Positions 43,424 to 52,932 of a stretch of DNA of 64,000 nt are shown in pieces. Below the pieces are notes generated by a model. It made no database searches and had not been told where the DNA came from. It saw nothing but the letters and a program-made list of their open reading frames with translations. The translations under genes were made by a program, and so were the position numbers. The stretch covers positions 141,280 to 205,279 of the forward strand of contig JACKHS010000005.1 in the NCBI GenBank assembly GCA_020638875.1, read 5' to 3'. Positions within the stretch are counted from its first letter, which is position 1; each line of letters begins with the position of its first letter. Origin of the DNA: Planctomycetota bacterium (lineage in GTDB: Bacteria > Planctomycetota > UBA1135 > GCA-002686595).

Positions 43424-44799
43424 GCCCGAGAGGGTACCGCGGATCCCTCGGCGCGGAGCACGCGGCGCATCCACAGCGCCGCGGCGAGCGAGGCCAGGCC
43501 CGCGCCGAACGCGCCGCCGAGCACGAGGCCCTCGAGCGCGCCGAGGCCGTACTGCGGCGCGAAGCGCGCGCCTGCGACGCCCAGCGGCACGACCAGCGCG
43601 AGCGCGCGCAAGGCCGAGATCGCCAGGCCCAGGCGCGGCCGCTGCAGTCCCTCGAACGTCGGGCGCAGGAGGAGCAGCGGGAAGCCCAGCGCGATGCCGA
43701 GCGGCAGCCAGCGCAGCGCGTGCACCGCGGCCGTGCGCGCGTCGGGCGACTCGACCAGCGCGTCGACGAGCGGCGGACCGGCCCACAGCGCGAGCGGCGC
43801 CACGACGAGCAGGCAGTAGCCGGCGCACGCGGCGGCGGCGGTGCGCAGCTCGCGGCGGATGCGCGACGCGTCGCCGGCGCCCACCAGCCGCGCGGTGAGC
43901 GGCAGCAGCGCCACGCCGGTCGCGATCATCGGCATCACGAGGAAGCGCCCGGCGCGATCGAGGATCGACCAGGCCGGCAGGAGCTCGGCCGCGTCGGGGC
44001 GGCCGGCGAGCAGCGCGTTGAAGGCCATGCCCTCGACCGCCAGGAAGACGAACGAGAGGCCCGCGGGCAGCGCGAAGCCGAGCAGCGTGCGCACCGGCCG
44101 TTCGAAGCGCCCGGGGGCGTCGTCGTTGCCGTCGGCGAGGCGCGCGCGCTCGTGGCGGTTCGCCTGGCGCAGCGCGTAGGCCAGCCCGCCCAAGCGGCCG
44201 AGCACCGTCGCGAGCGCGATGCCGAACAGCCCCCAGCCGAAGGCGAACACGAACACCGTGTTGAGCGTCACGTTGGTCGCGGTGGAGGCCATGCCGGCCC
44301 ACATCGTCGAGCGCATGTCGTGGTGCGCCTTGACGATCGAGTCGGGCAGCACCGACCAGAAGGTCGTCAGGCTCGAGCCGGCGAGCAGCACCGTGCCGTA
44401 GACGCGGAACTGCCGCGCGACGAGCGGGTCGAGGTCGAGGTGCGGCGTCACGAACCAGATGCCGGCCGCGACGGCCAGGAACAGCACGGTCAGCCCGACC
44501 ACGATGCGCCGCGCCGCGGCGAGGAGCTGCGCGACGCGCTCGCCCTCGCGCGCGCCCATCGCGGCCGACAGGCGACTCGTCAGGCTGTTCGACGTGCCGA
44601 CCCAGCACGCGATCATCAGGAACTCGAACGGCACCGCGAGGCCGATGGCCGCGATCGACGCGTCGCCGACGCCCTCGAGCATCGACGCGTAGGCCGTGTC
44701 CACCCACTGGAAGGCCGCCCGGAACCAGAACGACAGCACGAGCGGCGCGGCGAGGCGCAGCACGCCGCGCGTGGGGGAGCCGGAGGCGGAGGGGACCAT
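43420..44799 (-). CDS. MATE-family multidrug/efflux transporter
   Basis: A 459-residue twelve-helix membrane protein of the MATE class, which exports organic cations or drugs using an H+ or Na+ gradient. The two halves have similar layout: LAAPLVLSFWFRAAFQWVDT in the first and GFALPAGLSFVFLAVEGMAF in the second. The start at 44799 is chosen over one 12 codons upstream because TATCTC lies 7 nt before it. Its stop overlaps the start of the sulfatase-like lipoprotein by ATGA. Could also transport lipid-linked precursors, as related MVF/MATE folds do. Confidence 0.85.
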   Translation of the reverse strand: MVPSASGSPTRGVLRLAAPLVLSFWFRAAFQWVDTAYASMLEGVGDASIAAIGLAVPFEFLMIACWVGTSNSLTSRLSAAMGAREGERVAQLLAAARRIVVGLTVLFLAVAAGIWFVTPHLDLDPLVARQFRVYGTVLLAGSSLTTFWSVLPDSIVKAHHDMRSTMWAGMASTATNVTLNTVFVFAFGWGLFGIALATVLGRLGGLAYALRQANRHERARLADGNDDAPGRFERPVRTLLGFALPAGLSFVFLAVEGMAFNALLAGRPDAAELLPAWSILDRAGRFLVMPMIATGVALLPLTARLVGAGDASRIRRELRTAAAACAGYCLLVVAPLALWAGPPLVDALVESPDARTAAVHALRWLPLGIALGFPLLLLRPTFEGLQRPRLGLAISALRALALVVPLGVAGARFAPQYGLGALEGLVLGGAFGAGLASLAAALWMRRVLRAEGSAVPSRA

Positions 44800-44806
44800 G
44801 GGCGAC

Positions 44807-44812
44807 GAGATA
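44807..44812 (-). promoter_or_regulatory. Candidate -10 element TATCTC
   Basis: On the minus strand TATCTC ends 7 nt before the ATG at 44799; the last base departs from the TA-N3-T pattern. Confidence 0.3.
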
Positions 44813-44871
44813 CCCGGTGCGCGCGGCGGGCGCACCGGGGACGGCGGATTCCCGACGGAATCTCGCGGAGC

Positions 44872-45666
44872 TCAGAGCGCCGGGCGCCAGGCGCCGCGGT
44901 CGAGCTCGTCCAGCTCGCGGGCGAAGCGCGCGACGAGCTCCTCGCGGAAGCGCTCGAGCTCGCCCAGGTCGCGCGGCAGCATGCGCGACTCGACGAAGGC
45001 GCGCGGCTCGTCGGGCAGGTCGCGGTCGAGGTAGCGCAGGCCGAAGTCGAAGAACACCGGCGCGTGGCGCAGCCGCAGCAGGTCGACCAGCGGCGTCACC
45101 GTGAAGCGCACGTAGCAGGCGAGCGCCTCGGCCGGGAAGCCGCGGCCCGCGGCGCGCGAGACGACCGGCTGGAAGACGACGAAGCGCGCGCGCAGGTCGG
45201 CCAGGCGCTTCTCCATCAGCGCGAGCTGCGCCGCGCGGTCGAGCGTCGTCGCGCGCGCCTCGCCGACGCGGTCGAACCACACCACCGGCTCGCCGTGGCG
45301 CTCGCGCTCGGTCAGGCGCTTCTCCACCGGCAGGTCGCGCGGCGCGACGACGAGGTCGATCACGTGGTCGGGGTCGGCGTCGGCGACCTGCAGGAACTCC
45401 TGCGACATGCCGTGCCAGGTCGGCTCGGGGGTGCGGTAGCGCTCCGCGATCGGCGACAGCGCCTCGAGCGCGCGCGCGACGGTCGCGAACACGCGCTCGA
45501 CGTCGGCCCGTTCGGCCACGACGACGAGGTCGATGTCCGAGCGCGCGTCGAGCCGCCCGCTGGCCTCGCTGCCGCCGACGTAGGCGGCCAGCGCGGCGGG
45601 TTCGGCCTCGAGGGCGCGGCGGAGCTGGTCGACGAGGTCCTGGCGGCTGACGCGGGGGCTGGGCAT
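44872..45666 (-). CDS. Nucleotidyltransferase (polymerase beta-like) domain protein
   Basis: A 264-residue protein with the minimal nucleotidyltransferase signature GGSEASGRLDARSDIDLVVV: Gly-Ser plus the Asp-x-Asp metal ligands; a third Asp may be in VIDLVVAP. The C-terminal half is helical (DLRARFVVFQPVVSRAAG, PLVDLLRLRHAP). The layout resembles aminoglycoside-nucleotidyltransferase or DUF4111-like proteins, but the target is unknown. The start at 45666 is the ATG nearest the domain. Confidence 0.7.
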   Translation of the reverse strand: MPSPRVSRQDLVDQLRRALEAEPAALAAYVGGSEASGRLDARSDIDLVVVAERADVERVFATVARALEALSPIAERYRTPEPTWHGMSQEFLQVADADPDHVIDLVVAPRDLPVEKRLTERERHGEPVVWFDRVGEARATTLDRAAQLALMEKRLADLRARFVVFQPVVSRAAGRGFPAEALACYVRFTVTPLVDLLRLRHAPVFFDFGLRYLDRDLPDEPRAFVESRMLPRDLGELERFREELVARFARELDELDRGAWRPAL

Positions 45667-45758
45667 ACCGCGATTCTGCCCACGCGCGCCGGACCGGCCC
45701 AGCGGCGCGCCCGGAAGTCCCGGCCGCGCGCGCAAGAGCTGTGTCGCGGTCGCGCCGG

Positions 45759-45764
45759 TACGCT
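45759..45764 (+). promoter_or_regulatory. Candidate -10 element TACGCT
   Basis: TACGCT lies about 7 nt before the ATG at 45772. Confidence 0.4.
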
Positions 45765-45771
45765 GTGCGTC

Positions 45772-46011
45772 ATGGACGACTCCCTCCCGCGCGACCTCGG
45801 CGAGCAGCCCCTGGCGCGCGTGCTCGCCGAGCGCGGCCTGACGGCCCACGACCTCGTGCGCGCCTCGACCGAGCAGCTCACGCACAAGATGGTCGCGCGC
45901 GCCGTCAAGGGCCGCCGCCTGACGCCCAACGTGCAGGGCAAGGTGCTGCGCGCGCTGTGCGCGGCGAGCGGCGAGCGCTTCGAGCTCGCGCAGCTCTTCG
46001 ACTACGCCTGA
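45772..46011 (+). CDS. Small helix-turn-helix-like protein (79 aa)
   Basis: A short basic, helical protein with no signal peptide. LARVLAERGLTAHDLVRAS followed by HKMVARAVKGRRLTPNVQGK has the spacing of an XRE-like HTH, and the C-terminal helix ends in LAQLFDYA. Such single-domain proteins often bind DNA or RNA. No toxin partner is adjacent. It is followed after 66 nt by the pirin gene in the same direction. Family not recognised by name. Confidence 0.6.
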   Translation: MDDSLPRDLGEQPLARVLAERGLTAHDLVRASTEQLTHKMVARAVKGRRLTPNVQGKVLRALCAASGERFELAQLFDYA

Positions 46012-46077
46012 CGGGCGCCGTCCCAACGCCGGCCGCCGCGCGAACCGGGGGGCTCACTCGACCTCGCCCCCAGCGCC

Positions 46078-46779
46078 ATGATCCACAAGCGCCCCTCCGC
46101 GGAGCGCGGCCGCGCCGACCTCGGCTGGCTGCAGACCCGCTACTCCTTCTCCTTCGCCGACTACTTCGATCCGGCGCACCTGGGCTTCCGCGCGTTGCGC
46201 GTGCTCAACGACGACGTGATCGCGCCCGGCACGGGCTTCGGCACGCACGGCCACCAGGACATGGAGATCGTGACCTACGTGATCGACGGCGCGCTCGCGC
46301 ACCGCGACAGCGAGGGCCACGGCGCCGTGCTGCGCCGCGGCGACGTGCAGTACATGCGCGCCGGCCGCGGCATCCGCCACAGCGAGTTCAACGCCTCGGA
46401 GTCGGAGCCGCTGCGCGTGTTCCAGCTCTGGATCGTGCCCGACGAGCGCGGCCTCGAGCCGGGCTACGAGGATCGCACGTTCGCGCTCGACGAGCGGCGC
46501 GGGCACCTGGTGGCGCTCGTGACCGACGACGGCCGCGACGGCTCGCTGCGCCTGCACCGCGACGCGGCGGTCTACGGCGCGCTGCTCGACGCCGGCGCGA
46601 CGCTCGAGCACGGGCTGGCGCCGGGCCGCGGCGCGTGGGTGCAGCTCGCCAGCGGGCGCGTGCGCTTGAACGACGTCGAGCTCGCCGAGGGCGACGGTGC
46701 GGCGCTCGAGGACGAGGCCGCGCTGCGCTTCGAGGCGCTCGAGGACAGCGAGCTGGTGCTCGTGGAGCTGGGCGCATGA
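46078..46779 (+). CDS. Pirin-family cupin protein
   Basis: A 233-residue bicupin. RYSFSFADYFDPAHLGF and RVLNDDVIAPGTGFGTHGH, with metal-binding His residues in GTHGHQDMEIVTYV and RGIRHSEFN, identify a YhhW/pirin-type protein, which in some bacteria oxidises quercetin. Native substrates are uncertain. The stop overlaps the nitroreductase start by ATGA, which suggests a shared redox or detoxification role. Confidence 0.9.
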   Translation: MIHKRPSAERGRADLGWLQTRYSFSFADYFDPAHLGFRALRVLNDDVIAPGTGFGTHGHQDMEIVTYVIDGALAHRDSEGHGAVLRRGDVQYMRAGRGIRHSEFNASESEPLRVFQLWIVPDERGLEPGYEDRTFALDERRGHLVALVTDDGRDGSLRLHRDAAVYGALLDAGATLEHGLAPGRGAWVQLASGRVRLNDVELAEGDGAALEDEAALRFEALEDSELVLVELGA

Positions 46780-47393
46780 GCTGGCTCGGACAGGACGACG
46801 TCAAGCGCGCGCAGCTCGATCACGAGGTGCACGGGCTGGTGGCCGCGCGCTGGAGCCCGTACGCGCTGAGCCCCGAGCCGCTCGACCCCGCCGACGTCGC
46901 GGCGCTGTTCGAGGCCGCGCGCTGGGCGCCCTCGGCGTTCAACGAGCAGCCGTGGCGCTACCTCGTCGCGGGCCGCGAGGACGAGGCGGCCTTCGCGCGC
47001 CTGCTGTCCTGCCTGGTCGAGCCGAACCAGACCTGGGCGCGTCACGCCGGCGTGCTCGCGCTCGGCGTCGTCGCCACGACGCTCGCGCGCAACGGCCACC
47101 CCAACGGCACGGCCGAGCACGACCTCGGCCTCGCGTCGGCGCAGCTCGTGCTCGAGGCCACCGCCCGCGGACTCGTCGTGCACCAGATGGGCGGCATCCT
47201 GCCCGAGCGCGCGCGCGAGCTGTACGGCATCCCCGCGGGCTTCGTCGCCAAGACCGGCCTCGCGATCGCGCGGCCCGCGCCGGCCGACGCGCTGCCCGAG
47301 GGCCTGCGCGAGCGCGACCTCGTGCCGCGCACGCGGCGCCCGCTCGCGGAGACCGTCTTCCGCGAGCGCTGGGGCGCGCCCGCCGAGTGGTAG
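46776..47393 (+). CDS. Nitroreductase-family FMN oxidoreductase
   Basis: A 205-residue nitroreductase-like protein. RWSPYALSPEPL supplies the N-terminal FMN-phosphate Arg-Trp-Ser, and FEAARWAPSAFNEQPWRYLV is the classic nitroreductase segment, followed by ATARGLVVHQMGG. It would reduce nitro, quinone or similar compounds with NAD(P)H. It starts in the ATGA overlap with the pirin gene, so the pair is one operon. Confidence 0.9.
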   Translation: MSWLGQDDVKRAQLDHEVHGLVAARWSPYALSPEPLDPADVAALFEAARWAPSAFNEQPWRYLVAGREDEAAFARLLSCLVEPNQTWARHAGVLALGVVATTLARNGHPNGTAEHDLGLASAQLVLEATARGLVVHQMGGILPERARELYGIPAGFVAKTGLAIARPAPADALPEGLRERDLVPRTRRPLAETVFRERWGAPAEW

Positions 47394-47418
47394 GCGCCGC
47401 GGCGCCCCGAAACGCACC

Positions 47419-47449
47419 GCGCCGGCGCTCCGCGGAGGAGCGTCGGCGC
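47419..47449. terminator. Hairpin between convergent genes
   Basis: Arms 47419-47431 and 47437-47449 pair over 13 positions with one G-T wobble, between the stops at 47393 and 47473. Confidence 0.55.
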
Positions 47450-47472
47450 AGCGCGTCCCGAGAGGACTCGAG

Positions 47473-48294
47473 TCAGCTCGCTTGGCGGTGAGCTTCGTCG
47501 AACGCCGTCGCGCTCTCGAGCAGCAGGCCCGGGAGGCTCATGCGCAGATCGTTCGGCTCGCCCGGCGGCAGGCCCTCGAGGAACTCGAAGCTCGCGCCGT
47601 CGGACTCGAACAGGCGCACGAACAGTCGGCGCACCTGCTCCTCGAGCGCGGCGCGCAGCTCACGCTCGGTGACCTGCTCCTCCAGCATCAGCGCCTCGCC
47701 CAGCTTGCGCGGTGAGTTGCGGTTGCGCAGCAGGAAGCTCTTCAAGCGCTTCTCGGAGATGGCGCCCTGCTCGACGAGCACGTCGCCGAGGCGCTGGCCG
47801 TCGGGCGTGTTGTCGGAGATGGCGTGGGTGAGGAGTCCGTCCTGGAGGAGCATCGTGAAGCTCTCGTCCAGCGTCGTGACCCTCAGGGTGCCGGAAGCGC
47901 TCAGCCCGGCGAGGAAGCCGATCACGTCGGGGATCCCGATCAGCGAGCCCGAGCCCTTGAGCGCCGCCTGCTTCGCGATCGAGCCGGCCGGGTTCGGCAG
48001 GTTCGTCAGGTTCATCATGTTCCCCGACGTCTTCTTCAGGTCGAGGTTCTCGATGCGCAGCGGCGAGGGGCCCAGCGTCGTGCGCTCCTCGCGTTGCTCG
48101 ACGAGCGACTCGATCGACTCGTACGCCTTGTCCAGCCGCTCGCCGAAGGTACGCGCGTACTGGCTGTAGATACCGAGCGCGGCCTGGTTGCCCGCGAGTT
48201 CCGCGACGGTGCTCGAGCGCTTGCTCATGGACTGGCACTGGCGGGCCAGCTCGGAGAGGGTGTCGAGGATTCGGGCTTCGAAGTTGCGGTTCAT
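47473..48294 (-). CDS. DUF4388 (PATAN-like) domain protein
   Basis: A 273-residue cytoplasmic protein. Residues 1-70 are a helical region that may be a coiled coil (SELARQCQSMSKRSSTVAEL). From about residue 118, IPDVIGFLAGLSASGTLRV begins a DUF4388 domain, followed by LLQDGLLTHAISDN, then GQRLGDVLVEQGAISEKRL and a second helical unit EQVRRLFVRLFESDGASFEF. DUF4388 proteins are tied to signalling in Myxococcota, Planctomycetota and relatives. No kinase gene is adjacent. Confidence 0.8.
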   Translation of the reverse strand: MNRNFEARILDTLSELARQCQSMSKRSSTVAELAGNQAALGIYSQYARTFGERLDKAYESIESLVEQREERTTLGPSPLRIENLDLKKTSGNMMNLTNLPNPAGSIAKQAALKGSGSLIGIPDVIGFLAGLSASGTLRVTTLDESFTMLLQDGLLTHAISDNTPDGQRLGDVLVEQGAISEKRLKSFLLRNRNSPRKLGEALMLEEQVTERELRAALEEQVRRLFVRLFESDGASFEFLEGLPPGEPNDLRMSLPGLLLESATAFDEAHRQAS

Positions 48295-48404
48295 GGGACA
48301 GGGGCTCGTACGGGGCGCGGGGGGCGGGATCTCCCGGCGTCCATCGGCCGGACGGGGGGCGCTCCGTTAGGCCTTTCCGCGCTCCCGGCGCCGATCGGGC
48401 GGCG

Positions 48405-48410
48405 TAGGAT
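48405..48410 (+). promoter_or_regulatory. Candidate -10 element TAGGAT, leaderless
   Basis: TAGGAT ends 6 nt before the ATG at 48417. Confidence 0.5.
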
Positions 48411-48416
48411 CCGCGC

Positions 48417-49841
<1,425 letters not shown>

Positions 49842-49884
49842 ACCGCGGGGGGCGGGGGGCCGTTGTCCCGCCGTCCCGTACCCC

Positions 49885-49889
49885 GGAGG
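49885..49889 (+). promoter_or_regulatory. Shine-Dalgarno GGAGG
   Basis: GGAGG lies 4 nt before the ATG at 49894, supporting that start. Confidence 0.55.
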
Positions 49890-49893
49890 TCCC

Positions 49894-51866
49894 ATGTCGC
49901 CGCTCGCTCCTGCCGTCGTGCTCGCGCTCGCCGTCGCCCCCGTCCTGCAATCGGCCGCCGCGCCGGTCTCCGCACGGCTGGAGGCCGACGTCCGGCAGGA
50001 GACGCCGCTCTGGGTCCAGCTCCAGCGCGCCGACGGCGGCTGGAGCGCTGCGAGCGTGCCCGCCGGTGAGGGCGTGGTGCAGGGGCGCGCGGACGACGAC
50101 GTGCTGGTCACCGGCCTGCTCACGCTCGCCATGCTCGGCGACGGGAAGACGCCGAGCGCGGGGCCCTGCAAGGAGAACGTGCGCGGAGCGCTGGACTTCC
50201 TGCTCGCAGCGCAGGCCGAGGATGGTCGTGTCGGCACGTCGCCGAGCGTGGCGAGCCAGGCCGTGGCCGCGTTCGCGTTGAGCGAGGCGGCCTTCCTGGG
50301 GCAGGACGAGGCGTGCGCGAACGGCGCCCGGCGCGCGGTGCGCTGGCTCGAGCAGCGCGCGCTCGCCGGCGGCGGCTGGGCCGCGACGGCGGGCGAGACC
50401 GAGGTCTACGACGCGCGCGCCACCTGCTGGGCGACGCTCGCGCTCGTGTCCGCGCGCAGCTCCGCGCTCGTCGAGGCGCCGCAGCTCGTCGCCGCGGCCG
50501 CGTGGCGCGCGCGCACCGAGGGCGATGACGCGGCCGAGGCCGACACGCGCGCGCTCTCGTTCGAGCTCGTCACGCGCCTGATGGCCGGCGAGACCGCGCT
50601 CGCCGCACCCGAGCTGCACGAGCGCGCCGCGGTGCTGCTCGCGCGCCCCGTGGCGTGGACGCCGAGCGGCGAGGGCTTCGACGCGGAGAGCTACTACCTG
50701 CGCAGCCTGCTCGCCTACAACCTCGGCGGCGAGGCGTGGAAGGGCTGGCACGCGACGATGAAGGCGGTCCTGAAGGCAGGAGCTGATGGCGGCGCGCTGC
50801 TCGCCGTCGACCCGTCGGTGCCCGGCGGGTCGCTCGCCGCGCTCGGCTACGGCACGCTCGCGCTCCTCGCGGCCGGGCAGAAGCCCGGGCGCGGGAGCGC
50901 GTCGACGCGGTGCGAGCCGCAGGTGACGTTGCACGTGCTCACGAGGCAACGCGCCGACGGCCTGTGGTCCGCCGCGACGCTGCTGCCCTCGAGGCCGAGG
51001 GCACGCACCCCGGCACGGCGGGCGACGACGCGCTCGTCACGGCGCTGTTCACGCTCGCCCTGCTCATGGAGACCGACGCGCCCGACGAGGCGCCGTATGG
51101 CCCGCGCTGCGTCGCGGCCCTCGACGGGCTCGTCGCGCGGCAAGGCGCCGACGGACGGCTCGCGTCAGCGGGCTCGACGACCCGCTCGCCGATCACGCGA
51201 TCGCCACGCTCGCGCTCAGCGAGGCCGCGGTGCTCTGGGAGACGACGCGCGCCTCGCGGCGCTCGAGGCCGCGGTCGCGCTGCTGCGGCGCACGGCGCTC
51301 GAGGACGGCGGCTGGCCCGTCGCGCCCGGGGAGCGCGACCTCGACGCGCGCACGACCTGCTGGGCGGCGATGGCGCTGCGCTCGGCGCGCGACGCCGGCC
51401 TGCGCGCGCCGTCGCCTCGTCGAGGCCGCGGCGTGCGCGCCTGCGCGACCGCGGCCTGAACGAGGGCGGCCTGCCCGCCGAGGACGTGGCGTGGGAGCTG
51501 TGGACGCGCCTCTTGGCCGACGAGACGTACGAGCACGGCGCGCCGCTCGAGACGCGCGTCGACGAGCTGCTCGCGGTCGCGCCGAGTTGGCGCGCGGACG
51601 GCGTCGACGTGCGCCCCGAGCGCGTGCTGATGCAGACGCTGGTCGCGCAGCGCGTCGGCGGCGAGCGCTGGCGGGCCTGGACGAAAGTCCTGAATCGCGA
51701 GGTCCTGCGCGCGCGCGATCTCCAGGTCACCGGGGGCACGGCGCGCGAGCGCGCGCGCCTCGTGTGCGACGAGCGCACGCGCGGCGGCGGCCTGGCCGCG
51801 TGGAGCTACGACGCTCTGGCCTTCGAGGTGTACTTCAAGTACTGGCGCCTGGTCGGCGTGCGCTGA
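49894..51866 (+). pseudogene. Exported terpene-cyclase-like (alpha/alpha barrel) repeat protein with several frame breaks
   Basis: The first about 365 codons (to about 50985) read cleanly: a signal peptide, then prenyltransferase/squalene-cyclase-type repeats (LQRADGGWSAA, ARATCWATLALVSARSS). The protein then repeats itself (TRQRADGLWSAATL, ARTTCWAAMALRSARDA), but the second half is spread over all three frames. Breaks lie near 50985, 51170, 51237, 51413 and 51445. The final frame resumes as GLNEGGLPAEDVAWELWTR and ends at 51866 with FEVYFKYWRLVGVR. Joined, it would be about 655 residues of two tandem halves. Decayed gene or local assembly errors; the intact repeat logic in every frame favours recent or technical indels. 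No catalytic DxDD motif is seen. Confidence 0.7.
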
Positions 51867-51936
51867 CCGGTCGCAATCGCGGCGGCGCCTCCCTACGATC
51901 CGCGGGCCGCGCGCCCCCGCGCGCAGGAGCCACGCC

Positions 51937-52848
51937 ATGTCCGCCGGTAGCGGGAACCCCGTCAGAGCCATCCTCTACGCCTTCCTGGCGAACCTCGGCA
52001 TCGCGCTGGCGAAGTTCACGGCGGCGTTCTTCACGGGCTCGAGCGCGATGGTGGCCGAGGGCGTGCACTCGACGGCCGACACCGGCAACCAGCTCCTGCT
52101 GCTGCTCGGGCTGAAGCAGTCGAAGAAGGCGCCCGACGCCGAGCACCCGCTCGGCTACGGCATGTCGACGTACTTCTGGAGCTTCCTCGTGGCGCTGCTG
52201 CTGTTCAGCCTGGGCGGGCTGTTCTCGATCTACGAGGGCGTCCACAAGCTGCACGCGGCGGAGGAGCTCGACCGGCCCTGGATCGCGATCGCCGTGCTCG
52301 TGGTCAGCATCCTGCTCGAGGGCGGCAGCCTGTTCGGCGCGCTGCGCGAGATCCGCCACCTGCGCGGCGAGCGCTCGCTCTGGGAGTGGCTGCACGTGTC
52401 GCGCAACTCCGAGCTCGTCGTCGTCTTCGGCGAGGACCTCGGCGCGATCGTCGGCCTCGTGCTGGCGCTCGGCTTCCTCTCGCTCGCGGCCGTGACCGGC
52501 GAGCCGCACTGGGACGCGTACGGCTCGATGAGCATCGGCGCCGTGCTGCTCGTGATCGCGCTGTTCGTCGCGGTGCGCGTGCACGACCTCCTGATCGGCC
52601 GTTCGGCCGATCCCGCGCTGCAGGCGTCGTTGCGCGCGGAGGTCGAGGCCGACGACCACGTCGAAGAGGTCTACAACCTCATCACCTACCAGCTCGGGCC
52701 GCAGGTGCTCGTCGCGGTGAAGCTGCGCCTGCGCGACGGGCTCAGCCACGCCGAGGCCATCGCGCAGGTCAACGAGCTCGAGCGCGAGCTGCGCACGAAG
52801 CACCCCGAGATCGGGTGGAGCTTCGTCGAGACCGACGTCGAGGACTGA
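51937..52848 (+). CDS. Cation diffusion facilitator (CDF/SLC30A9-like) transporter
   Basis: A 303-residue CDF transporter that moves Zn2+ or another divalent ion against H+. The TM2 metal site is H44-x3-D48 in EGVHSTADTGNQ. The signature SKKAPDAEHPLGYG follows. The equivalent TM5 site is E-D (FGEDLGAIVG) instead of H-x3-D, as in the ZnT9-like branch. The C-terminal ZT-dimer domain contains DDHVEEVYNLIT and VAVKLRLRDG. A TACGAT element is at 51894-51899. Confidence 0.85.
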   Translation: MSAGSGNPVRAILYAFLANLGIALAKFTAAFFTGSSAMVAEGVHSTADTGNQLLLLLGLKQSKKAPDAEHPLGYGMSTYFWSFLVALLLFSLGGLFSIYEGVHKLHAAEELDRPWIAIAVLVVSILLEGGSLFGALREIRHLRGERSLWEWLHVSRNSELVVVFGEDLGAIVGLVLALGFLSLAAVTGEPHWDAYGSMSIGAVLLVIALFVAVRVHDLLIGRSADPALQASLRAEVEADDHVEEVYNLITYQLGPQVLVAVKLRLRDGLSHAEAIAQVNELERELRTKHPEIGWSFVETDVED

Positions 52849-52878
52849 CGCGCGCGCCGGGGCGGTGCGCGAAATCAT

Positions 52879-52912
52879 CGCGCCGCCCGGCCGTCGAGGG
52901 CCGAGCGGCGCG
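52879..52912. terminator. Hairpin between convergent genes
   Basis: Arms 52879-52886 / 52905-52912 (8 bp) and 52888-52892 / 52899-52903 (5 bp) stack across one mismatch with a 6-nt loop, between the stops at 52848 and 52933. Confidence 0.55.
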
Positions 52913-52932
52913 CAGGCCGGACTCGCGGGGGC

